A stretch of 36,752 nucleotides of DNA from Bacteroidota bacterium (lineage in GTDB: Bacteria; Bacteroidota; Ignavibacteria; SZUA-365), in the NCBI GenBank assembly GCA_018224345.1, contig JAGTUW010000033.1, positions 1 through 36,752 of the forward strand, given 5' to 3'. This document shows positions 1 through 8,321 of this stretch, piece after piece; position 1 is the stretch's first letter, and every line of letters starts with the position of its first letter. The position numbers were made by a program, and so were the translations under genes. The notes under the pieces were generated by a model that searched no databases, was not told where the DNA came from, and saw nothing but the letters and a program-made list of their open reading frames with translations.

Positions 1-33
1 CTGCGGCCCCGCTGCGGCCCCGCTGCGGGGCGC
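1..33. repeat. GC-rich short tandem repeat, 11-bp unit CTGCGGCCCCG (2 perfect copies plus 1 diverged), truncated by window edge
   Basis: Direct reading: ctgcggccccg|ctgcggccccg|ctgcggggcgc; includes the perfect hairpin gccccg-ctg-cggggc (17-31). Confidence 0.7.
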
Positions 34-55
34 CATTTCTGCCGGGGACTGTCTT

Positions 56-2356
56 TTATTCCCTGCCGAGACGGAGTTGAATAATGGCTTCCGCGGTCAG
101 AATGTAATCCGCCGCGGTGGCAAGCGAGGGGATGCCGCCATGCCAGTTTCCGGAGACGGGGTCGACCAGTTCAGGCAGCAGGCCGTTATGCCGCGATGCC
201 TCGCGCGTGACCGCGGCAAACAACGCCTCGGCGCGAAGGCCGTCGCCCGCAGCGGCATAGGCGCGGGCCAGACGCAGCGCAATCTGTGGACGCGCCTGAC
301 GCGACCGCCAGTCTCCACCGGGGTCGGAACGATACAGGTCCACCGTGTCAGTGATGGAAAACCCACTCTCTATCATGTCAAAAACGAATCGCGCATTCTC
401 ACTTGACGGATCAATCATACCGAGCCACAGAGCGTCGCAGAGCAGAGGATGAAAGACACCCAACTCGAGGGGAGAGAGTTCCTCGGCATGCTCCTTGCTG
501 CGCGCATCGCTGATCAATTCGAGCACCGCCAGGCGTGCACGTTCCGCGGCGTCGGCGTAGAGAAAAGACCTGGTAGCATCTCCGAGTACTGCGGCATGGT
601 CGGATGCGATCATAAGTGCGCGACCAGCGAACAGTGTGGCATGTACACCGGGATATCGGGACAATCCCTCGCCCCACGGACCATCGTCCTGCATGAGAAG
701 ACCGGCGTCATCAAGTCGGTACATCAGCACATCAGCGACACGCTTGCTCAACTGCGGGAAAAACGAGGCGACAAGGCTGCTGTCGGCGGTATGCGCATCA
801 TCTCCTTGGTGCCGCCGGCGTTGCTGTTTGCGCAGCGCTTCGACGGCAAGAATGTAACGCGCCATGCCCTCATAACGGAGAATGGCTTGATCCCGGTCCT
901 CCCAGCGCCACTCATTCGCCGAACCGTCATAGTATGACGGTGTGACCAGGTAAGGATGACCGACGCCGAATTCTTCACCATATACATCGTACAGCGTAAA
1001 TACACCGTGTTCCGCGCGGTGGATGAATTCAAGGGCTGCGGTGGCGGCATCTGTAAGTCCGCATTCCGCCAGGGCTTCGGCCGCGAGCAGATGCACTGCC
1101 GGTTCGCATATCGCATTACTGCCGGGTTGCAGGGCGGAGACGAGCTGACCTTTTCCCAACCCCTGTTCCTGCACCTGTAACTGCAGCAATGCGATTCGTG
1201 ATTGATGATAGACCTGACGCTCAGCGGGCGAGAGCAGATCTGGAAGATACTGTGCTTCGGAAAGACGAAGACGCCATGCTGCGATTTCAGCTTCCAGCGC
1301 GTAGGCGTCTTCCCCGGCCGCAAGAAATTCTTCCATATCACGATCGACCAGTTCCGTACAGCAGGAATGATAGGCCAGAATATGATACGTGCTGCGCTGG
1401 CCATTTGCCTCGTTGCTGAATTCCTCATAGCGCCAATACGGCAGGTCCATAACAAAATGCAGTCCCGACCGTGTCGTGGCATTCTCAGGCTGCCGGACGG
1501 CGACAACCAGGATGCGGGCCTCTGTCGAAAGCGGGTGATACCAGTATGCGGCGACATCACCGTCACGCGCATGCAGTACCCCGGTGCCATCGAGATAATG
1601 CACTGTGTCGGGACGCAAAGCGCGCTCCTCCACGCCGTCATCGAGCATGACGACAAGATCGGAGAGCACCGTCCCGGTACGCAATTCAGCGGACAGCCGG
1701 TCATACAACCTCGGGCGGCACCAGTTCAATATGGCGCTGTCTGGTTGCCAGGCCGATGCCATCACACCGTTGGATATGAACATCGGGGGCGTCAGAGGCG
1801 GAGCGTCCACTATCTCATCGAGCACGCGGTGCATGGAGTCGGGACGAATAATCCGGATGATATTGCCCGTCATACCACCAGCATTCCCGGCATCATAGAC
1901 CCGGATCGCGAGCAGATTGTGTTCCTCACGCAGAAAACGCGGCAGGGGATAGACACGCAGAGATTGCATTTCGGAGCGGAAGTCAGGCGGAAAACTGCCG
2001 GTTTTTCCCACCATTACTCCATTGAGAAAGGTTTCGTCAGCATCGTCGATACCGCTGATGACAAGGAGAAGCGAATCGTTACGGAGTTCCGCGGGAATAC
2101 GAAAGCGTATGCGATACCATGCGAAGCCATCGAGCAGGGGAAAGCCGTTCTGCTCCCATGCACCCGGTATGGTCACGAAATTCCAATGTTCCCGTTCGTC
2201 GATGTACTTGCTGCGCCAGACATCGTCGTCGCCGGGACGAAATGCGGCAATGCCGCGAAGATCGATGGACGTGCTGTCCTGTCCCGCAGCCGAAAAGATA
2301 ACACCAGCGATAAGAACAAAGAGGGAAGACAGCGTCCGTGTGAGAATGTGTTTCAT
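56..2356 (-). CDS. Secreted protein with N-terminal GH2-like sugar-binding jelly-roll and C-terminal alpha-helical (glycosidase toroid-like) region
   Basis: 766-aa ORF; signal peptide MKHILTRTLSSLFVLIAGVIFSAAG; 'WNFVTIPGAWEQNGF..FAWYRIRFRIP..LLLVISGIDDADETFLNGVMVGKTG' resembles GH2 sugar-binding domains; starts 1 bp after the upstream PNP stop. Confidence 0.75.
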   Translation of the reverse strand: MKHILTRTLSSLFVLIAGVIFSAAGQDSTSIDLRGIAAFRPGDDDVWRSKYIDEREHWNFVTIPGAWEQNGFPLLDGFAWYRIRFRIPAELRNDSLLLVISGIDDADETFLNGVMVGKTGSFPPDFRSEMQSLRVYPLPRFLREEHNLLAIRVYDAGNAGGMTGNIIRIIRPDSMHRVLDEIVDAPPLTPPMFISNGVMASAWQPDSAILNWCRPRLYDRLSAELRTGTVLSDLVVMLDDGVEERALRPDTVHYLDGTGVLHARDGDVAAYWYHPLSTEARILVVAVRQPENATTRSGLHFVMDLPYWRYEEFSNEANGQRSTYHILAYHSCCTELVDRDMEEFLAAGEDAYALEAEIAAWRLRLSEAQYLPDLLSPAERQVYHQSRIALLQLQVQEQGLGKGQLVSALQPGSNAICEPAVHLLAAEALAECGLTDAATAALEFIHRAEHGVFTLYDVYGEEFGVGHPYLVTPSYYDGSANEWRWEDRDQAILRYEGMARYILAVEALRKQQRRRHQGDDAHTADSSLVASFFPQLSKRVADVLMYRLDDAGLLMQDDGPWGEGLSRYPGVHATLFAGRALMIASDHAAVLGDATRSFLYADAAERARLAVLELISDARSKEHAEELSPLELGVFHPLLCDALWLGMIDPSSENARFVFDMIESGFSITDTVDLYRSDPGGDWRSRQARPQIALRLARAYAAAGDGLRAEALFAAVTREASRHNGLLPELVDPVSGNWHGGIPSLATAADYILTAEAIIQLRLGRE

Positions 2357-2357
2357 G

Positions 2358-3194
2358 TCACATCCGTCGCAGAAAGGAATGAAGCAGGAGCTGCAGCCGC
2401 TCCGAAGTGCGGTTCGCGATCTGCGTCACTTCCTCGTGCGTTACCTGTTGTGGAACAGTGCGGGCCACATTCGTTATGCATGAAAGCGCGAGCACCGGTA
2501 ACGCGGATCTGATCGCGGTCAGGATTTCGGGAGCGGTGGACATCCCGACCGCCTGCGCACCTGCGAGGCGAAAAAAAGAGATTTCGGCGCGGGTTTCGTA
2601 CGTGGGTCCGGAACAGTATCCGTACGTCCCCTCCCGCAACATGACACGGGCCTCGGACGCCGCATCACGCATCCGTGCAAGCAATGCCTGGTCGAACAGT
2701 GGACGCGGCAGAGCGGGGGCGGACGAGGTGGCTGACGCGAGGGCGCGTCCCATCCAGCGAGCCGCTGGAAGAACAAGAAGGTCGGTGATCAGCATGAGAT
2801 CACCGGCGGAGAACGAGGGATCGAGACCGCCCGCGGCATTCGTCACCAGCAGCAGCCGTGCGTGGCAGGCGGCTGCGATGGATGCAGGCAACACCGTCTC
2901 CGCGTGTCCATGGCCTTCATAACCATGGACCCGACCCTCGAAGAGCAGCAAACGCAGTCCGTGCGACCGGGCCAGCAGCAGTCGCCCGGGGTGTCCCGGA
3001 ACCGTGCTCCGCGGATATCCGGGGAGTTCGTCGGCAGAAATAACTGCGATAATGTCAACCGAGTCAGCGAAAACGCCGAGTCCGGAACCGAGTATCACAG
3101 CTACATCTACCGGACCGCCGATCAACGTGCGGATAGCCGAGAGGAGTTCCGCGGACAGATATGGAGGGGCTGCATGTCTGGCCGGGCTGATCAT
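2358..3194 (-). CDS. Purine nucleoside phosphorylase (trimeric PNP family)
   Basis: 278-aa ORF with VAVILGSGLGVFAD, VPGHPGRLLLARSHGLRLLLFEGRVHGYEGH, LLVTNAAGGLDPSFSAGDLMLITD, YGYCSGPTYETRAEISFFRLAGAQAVGMSTAPE. Confidence 0.93.
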   Translation of the reverse strand: MISPARHAAPPYLSAELLSAIRTLIGGPVDVAVILGSGLGVFADSVDIIAVISADELPGYPRSTVPGHPGRLLLARSHGLRLLLFEGRVHGYEGHGHAETVLPASIAAACHARLLLVTNAAGGLDPSFSAGDLMLITDLLVLPAARWMGRALASATSSAPALPRPLFDQALLARMRDAASEARVMLREGTYGYCSGPTYETRAEISFFRLAGAQAVGMSTAPEILTAIRSALPVLALSCITNVARTVPQQVTHEEVTQIANRTSERLQLLLHSFLRRM

Positions 3195-3381
3195 GAAATG
3201 ACAATCACTCCCGCGATGGTCGCTGTTATCCTGACCTCGTCTGTCCTGATGGGCGATACGGGCAGGCCGTTATGTAAAATATTCCTGCAGTGATCAGGAG
3301 CAAGCGGTCCGATACTCCACATCGCTATTGCGATATAAGCACAATTGGCAGGGCCGCACACTGTGGATGTCGTTGTGGTCG

Positions 3382-3999
3382 TCACGGTTTTTCCGTTCTC
3401 CGGACTTCGTCAAGGTTGGTAGTCCAGCAATTGCGGCAACGGGCCTCATAGGTATCTTCCGCGCCGACAAGCACACGTTCCTCGCGACGCGCGATACGTT
3501 GCGTCCGGTTGGCGGGGTTTCCGCAGACCATGCAGATCGCCAGTGTCTTGGTGATGTATTCCGCAACGGCCAGCAACTGCGGCATTGGTTCGAAGGGTTG
3601 CCCCAGGTAATCCTGGTCGAGCCCTGCGACAATGATACGGTGTCCCCGGTCGGCCAGGTCCTCACAGATCCTGATGAGCCCGATATCATAAAACTGTGCT
3701 TCATCGATACCGATAACATCGACACCACCGACGTTATCGAGTATCTGACTCGTGTGTGACACGGTAATGGAGGGAAGGGAAACACCGCTGTGTGAGACGA
3801 TACGGTTATCGGAATAGCGCGTGTCGATCAGGGGCTTGAATATCGCTACACGCTGCCTCGCGATCTGAGCGCGCCGCAGCCGGCGAATAAGTTCTTCCGT
3901 TTTGCCGCTGAACATACTGCCACAAATGACTTCAATCCAGCCGGTGGCATCGGGGAGATTTTTTACCGGAATGTGATCAACCATACTGATACCGATCAA
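3382..3999 (-). CDS. tdk: Thymidine kinase (type II); start may be 3984 (MVDHIPV)
   Basis: [75 protein letters not shown], Zn-binding cysteines [18 protein letters not shown]. Confidence 0.95.
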   Translation of the reverse strand: MIGISMVDHIPVKNLPDATGWIEVICGSMFSGKTEELIRRLRRAQIARQRVAIFKPLIDTRYSDNRIVSHSGVSLPSITVSHTSQILDNVGGVDVIGIDEAQFYDIGLIRICEDLADRGHRIIVAGLDQDYLGQPFEPMPQLLAVAEYITKTLAICMVCGNPANRTQRIARREERVLVGAEDTYEARCRNCWTTNLDEVRRTEKP

Positions 4000-4048
4000 T
4001 GTTGTCGAACGTCAACGCCTGCCGGTCGAGGCAGATTCGCGAGCCTGT

Positions 4049-4162
4049 GTCACTTGTGTTGTGCTGGCCGTCACTTGTGTTGTGCTGGCCGTCACTTGTG
4101 TTGTGCTGGCCGTCACTTGTGTTGTGCTGGCCGTCACTTGTGTTGTGCTGGCCGTCACTTGT
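4049..4162. repeat. Tandem repeat: 5 perfect copies of 21-bp GTCACTTGTGTTGTGCTGGCC plus a 9-bp partial copy
   Basis: Units read directly at 4049, 4070, 4091, 4112, 4133 and partial at 4154; lies between divergent tdk and histidine kinase genes. Confidence 0.97.
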
Positions 4163-4361
4163 CAGAGGCGCAGTGACGTATTGGCGGAAAAGTACGGGGA
4201 TTTTCTCTGTGAAAGAAATTTCGATCCAGGCAGGCGAGACAACAATGCACCGGAGAACGTACGGTGTCAGGGAAACTGACACTGCAAAAATCAATATATG
4301 ACCGATCTTGATGCGCATGCAAAGTATTCGGATATTGCCATAGCACATTTTTGCATCCATC

Positions 4362-7160
4362 GTGAGCCAGACCCCATTGCAAATTCGTATCAGTCTGAGC
4401 GTTCTGCTGCTTCTGTTTATGATCTCTCCACCATTGCAAGGAGAGTCTGAAGGTCCATTTGTACAACAACTGAACGCGGCAAGGGAGTCGATGCGGCAGA
4501 ATGCTGATTCCGCAGTGGTACTGGCGCGCCGGGCCCTGCGTATGGCCGACAATGACGAGGACCGTGCCAATGCACGGGAAATGTACGCACAGGCTCTGTG
4601 GCAGACGGGTGATTTCACCGCTGCACAGGTGGAATATGGCATCCTTCTGGGATACGCTGTCGAACAGGGCGATGCACAGCTTCGCGGGCGCGTGCTCAAC
4701 GGTATAGGCGGTATCGAACGATTGTTCGAGAATTACGATCTTTCCATCACACACCATGCCGAGGCCTACCGGTTATTCGATTCCCTTGGCAATCAGCTCG
4801 GAGCGGCACAGGCGATGCATGATCTCGGTGTGACACTGCATGTTATGGACCGTGGCGAGGAGGCGATGGAGATTCATCGCCGTGCCCTGGAATTGCGGAA
4901 AGAGGAGGGCAATAAACCCGGGATCGCCGAATCACATAACAGTATCGGTACGCTGTATCGTCATGCCGGCAACATCGATTCGGCTCTCTATCACTACCGC
5001 GAGGCACTGGCATTGCGCAAGCAATTCGGTGTGCTCAGCCTGGATGTGGCAGCGACGGTCAATAATATCGGGAATGTCTATCGCAGCGCGGGTGATCCGG
5101 CTCGTGCGCTGGAGTTTTACCGGGAGTCACTGAATATCTCCCGGAGTCTCGGATCCGACGGCATGATTGCAGTGACTCTGAAAAACATGGGGGCGGCATT
5201 CGGCCTGCTTCGGGATTTCCCAAGCGCGCGCGAAGTGCTTGATGAGGCGTTGTCGCTGGCCAAACGCATCCGCTTCGGCCGTGTATTGACCGAAGCCCTC
5301 GAAGAGAGGTCTCGCATTGAAGAATCCGCCGGGCGCCCCATCGAGGCGCTCGCCTACCTGCGACAGCTTCAGTCGGCGAGGGATTCGCTTTCCCGCATGG
5401 TCAACGACGCACGCCTGCGACAGGCGGAGACAAGGCTCTCGGAGATAAAAGAGAAACTCGAATTGGAGAAAGCCGGTGAGCGTGGCGGGGATTTCCTCGT
5501 CTTTCTGATCGTCATCATCGCTCTGCTCATCGTCATCGTCGTCATCGCGCTTTCCGCGTTGCGTATGCGCGGACGCGGCAACCGGGCGCTTTCGGAAAAG
5601 AATGCGGAAATCAGAAAAATCAATGCAGAACTTCAACGGCTCAACGCAGACCTGGCGCGTTCGGAAGAAAAATACCGTCTGCTTTTTGAACGCTTGCCCG
5701 TGGGAGTATTTCTCTATGACGGGAATCTGCGCATGCTTCAGGTCAACAATGCTTTTGCCGATATTATCGGAAGTCCGCGAACAGCACTTGAGGATTTCGA
5801 CCTCTCCATGCTCCGTGATCGCCGCATCCTGCCCGCACTCCAGGCTGCATTCAACGGTAACGGGGGCGCGTATGAAGGCGAGTATCGCGCATTGACAAAT
5901 GAAAATATCCTGCAGATATCATTGCGAACCGCACCCGTGCAATACCGCGATATGCCGCTCGCCTGTGGGATCGGCTTTGTGCTCGATATATCGAACTGGA
6001 AACGCGTCGAAGCTGACCTGATCGAATCACGTGAAATCGCAGTTCACGCCGACCGCCTGAAAAACGCCTTTCTGACAAATATTTCCCATGAAATCCGTAC
6101 ACCACTGAACATCATCATGGGGTATTTCGGTATCCTGCATCAGGATCTGCGCGAACGCATCAGCGAGGAAGAGGAAGAGTATTTCAGAAAAGTAGAGTTC
6201 GCTGTCCGTCGTCTGCTGCGGACTGTGGATCAGATACTGTCCCTCTCGATTCTTGAGTCGGGAAGCTACACAATTAATCCCGAACAGTGTACCCTGCATC
6301 AACTCGTAAAGGAACTGTATGAGGAAATTGCACCCCTCGCTTCCGACAAGGGAGTGGCCGTCCATTTCGAGAGCACGTGCAGGGAAGCTTATATATATAT
6401 TGACAAATACTCCGTTAGCCAGGCCTTGCGTAATCTCCTTGACAACGCCGTCAAGTTCACCGATGAAGGAGTCATCGATCTGGCACTCGATTGCAATGAC
6501 TCGTTTCTCTCCTTCATCCTGCGCGACACCGGTATCGGGATGTCCGAGGAGTATGTCCGTCGCCTCTACGACGCATTCTCGCAGGAGGACGACGGGTATG
6601 CGCGATCTTATGAAGGGCTGGGTCTCGGCCTGCGCCTGACCAAACGCTATCTTGACGTGAACAAAGGAAGTATACAGGTGGAGAGCAGGAAAGGTGAAGG
6701 CACGACGTTTACCGTGACCTTTCCGGTAACACACCATTTCCCGCGTTCCGAAGACACTGCTCCCGAGCAGGAGAGCCCCACGGTGACACTGGATCGTCGG
6801 TACACACTGTTGATAGTCGAAGACGATCACGAGACTCAGAAATTTCTGCAACTGATTCTCGCCGGCAGCTTCGATCTCTATTTCTCTGAATCAGCCGAGG
6901 ATGCCTGGCGTGAACTGCATCAGAACCAGGTGGATCTCGTACTGATGGATATCTCGTTGCGTGGCGACGAGGATGGTCTGCAACTGACCGGACGCATAAG
7001 AGAACACCCGCAATTCCGGGATCTCCCCATTATCGCTGTGACGGCACATGCCTTTGCCGATGATCGCCGCCGTAGCCTCGAAGCCGGATGCAACGAGTAT
7101 CTCCCGAAGCCCTTCCGGGTTCATCAGCTTCGGGAACTCGTCGCACGTTTCCTGCACTGA
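4362..7160 (+). CDS. Hybrid sensor histidine kinase: signal peptide, TPR repeats, TM, PAS, HisKA, HATPase_c, receiver (GTG start)
   Basis: TPR-like 'IAESHNSIGTLYRHAGNIDSALYHYREALALRK', TM 'FLVFLIVIIALLIVIVVIAL', H-box 'FLTNISHEIRTPLN', N-box 'LRNLLDNAVKFTDEG', G-box 'DTGIGMS..GLGLGLRLTKR', receiver 'LLIVEDDHETQ..LVLMDISLRGDEDG..VTAHAF..EYLPKPF'. Confidence 0.93.
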   Translation: MSQTPLQIRISLSVLLLLFMISPPLQGESEGPFVQQLNAARESMRQNADSAVVLARRALRMADNDEDRANAREMYAQALWQTGDFTAAQVEYGILLGYAVEQGDAQLRGRVLNGIGGIERLFENYDLSITHHAEAYRLFDSLGNQLGAAQAMHDLGVTLHVMDRGEEAMEIHRRALELRKEEGNKPGIAESHNSIGTLYRHAGNIDSALYHYREALALRKQFGVLSLDVAATVNNIGNVYRSAGDPARALEFYRESLNISRSLGSDGMIAVTLKNMGAAFGLLRDFPSAREVLDEALSLAKRIRFGRVLTEALEERSRIEESAGRPIEALAYLRQLQSARDSLSRMVNDARLRQAETRLSEIKEKLELEKAGERGGDFLVFLIVIIALLIVIVVIALSALRMRGRGNRALSEKNAEIRKINAELQRLNADLARSEEKYRLLFERLPVGVFLYDGNLRMLQVNNAFADIIGSPRTALEDFDLSMLRDRRILPALQAAFNGNGGAYEGEYRALTNENILQISLRTAPVQYRDMPLACGIGFVLDISNWKRVEADLIESREIAVHADRLKNAFLTNISHEIRTPLNIIMGYFGILHQDLRERISEEEEEYFRKVEFAVRRLLRTVDQILSLSILESGSYTINPEQCTLHQLVKELYEEIAPLASDKGVAVHFESTCREAYIYIDKYSVSQALRNLLDNAVKFTDEGVIDLALDCNDSFLSFILRDTGIGMSEEYVRRLYDAFSQEDDGYARSYEGLGLGLRLTKRYLDVNKGSIQVESRKGEGTTFTVTFPVTHHFPRSEDTAPEQESPTVTLDRRYTLLIVEDDHETQKFLQLILAGSFDLYFSESAEDAWRELHQNQVDLVLMDISLRGDEDGLQLTGRIREHPQFRDLPIIAVTAHAFADDRRRSLEAGCNEYLPKPFRVHQLRELVARFLH

Positions 7161-7326
7161 GGATATCCCGGGCACAGATGCCCCCCTGTCCTGACCATAG
7201 CTGCGGGCAGTGCCCCTTCGCTCAGCAAATGGTGGCGATGGAAAAAGCAGGGGAATCGATTTTGATCTTTTTCGTTTTTTGCATTCTATAAGGAAATCCG
7301 TGTCCACAAATCGTATTAGGTGATCG

Positions 7327-8301
7327 ATGGATGGTACGAATATAGACAGGAGAACATTCCTTCAACGCAGTGGCAAGGCGATAGGGTTTTCCGCCGTCGC
7401 GATCGCTGGGGGCGTATTGCTTCACGAGCCGGTGCGGCAGCCGTTCCATCGTGAAGCCGAACAAGTGATACAGCGTGATCTGCGCATACCCGGTATGACC
7501 GGCCGGCTTGTCACGGTGCGCGGGGACGACCCGGCACGCATGACGGCCGCGGCCCTCGCCTCTCTCGGTGGAATTTCTACATTTATTTCGGAAGGGGATG
7601 TTGTCGTCGTCAAACCGAATGTGGGGTGGGACCGCAGGCCGGAACAGGCGGCGAACACCAATCCCGACGTTGTCGGGGAGGTGGTACGGCAATGCGTCGA
7701 AGCCGGCGCAGCGCGTGTGCTCGTCACCGATGTGACCTGCAACGATGCGACCCGTTGTTTCAATCGCAGCGGTATCGCCGCCGCGGCCCGTGAAGCCGGT
7801 GCGGATGTGGAACTCGCACGCGATGCACATTTCAGGGAAGTGAATATGGGCGGTGCGATGCTTGGTACACAGCTTGTGTACGATGCTTACCTCGAGGCGG
7901 ATAAATGTATCAATATCCCGATCGCCAAGCATCATGGGCTGACCCGCGTGACACTCGGCATGAAAAATCTCTATGGCATCATCGGTGGCAATCGCGCCCG
8001 CCTCCATCAGGATATTAACAACAGTATTGCGGATCTCGGGAATTTTCTGCAACCGACGCTCGTGATTGTCGATGCCTGGCGTATATTGCTGCGGAATGGA
8101 CCACAGGGCGGGAGCCTTGCCGACGTCGAGGAGCGACGCATGCTCGTTGCATCCACCGATCAGGTGGCAATTGATGCCTGGGCGGGTGAGGAGTTTTTCG
8201 GCCTGCGTGCAGAAGAAATGGGCTGGCTGGGTCTGGCCGAGGCACGTGGCCTGGGTACGGCGGATTACGCCAGCCTGCCGTTTGAAGAGCTGACAGTCTG
8301 A
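7327..8301 (+). CDS. Tat-exported DUF362 domain-containing protein
   Basis: N-terminal twin-arginine signal 'DRRTFLQRSGKAIGFSAVAIAGG'; DUF362-like 'DVVVVKPNVGWDRRPEQAANTNPDVVGEVVRQCVEAGAARVLVTDVT..KCINIPIAKHHGLTRVTLGMKNLYGII'. Confidence 0.88.
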   Translation: MDGTNIDRRTFLQRSGKAIGFSAVAIAGGVLLHEPVRQPFHREAEQVIQRDLRIPGMTGRLVTVRGDDPARMTAAALASLGGISTFISEGDVVVVKPNVGWDRRPEQAANTNPDVVGEVVRQCVEAGAARVLVTDVTCNDATRCFNRSGIAAAAREAGADVELARDAHFREVNMGGAMLGTQLVYDAYLEADKCINIPIAKHHGLTRVTLGMKNLYGIIGGNRARLHQDINNSIADLGNFLQPTLVIVDAWRILLRNGPQGGSLADVEERRMLVASTDQVAIDAWAGEEFFGLRAEEMGWLGLAEARGLGTADYASLPFEELTV

Positions 8302-8321
8302 TCGCAAAGAGAGTATTCCGT

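Noticed and set aside
748-1704. 318-aa minus-strand ORF in an alternative frame
   Set aside because: Fully nested out of frame in the 766-aa gene; no motif support.
1202-2512. 436-aa plus-strand ORF
   Set aside because: Antisense to the well-supported 766-aa exported protein and PNP; low-complexity translation with no recognisable domain; typical mirror ORF in GC-rich coding DNA.
4049-4162. CRISPR array
   Set aside because: Units are contiguous with no spacers; simple tandem repeat.
3973-4301. Repeat ORFs HLCCAGR / SLVLCWP / SDGQHNT around 4.0-4.7 kb as repeat proteins
   Set aside because: All three come from different frames of the same 21-bp non-coding array between divergent genes; a 21-bp unit is a multiple of 3, so all frames stay open artificially.
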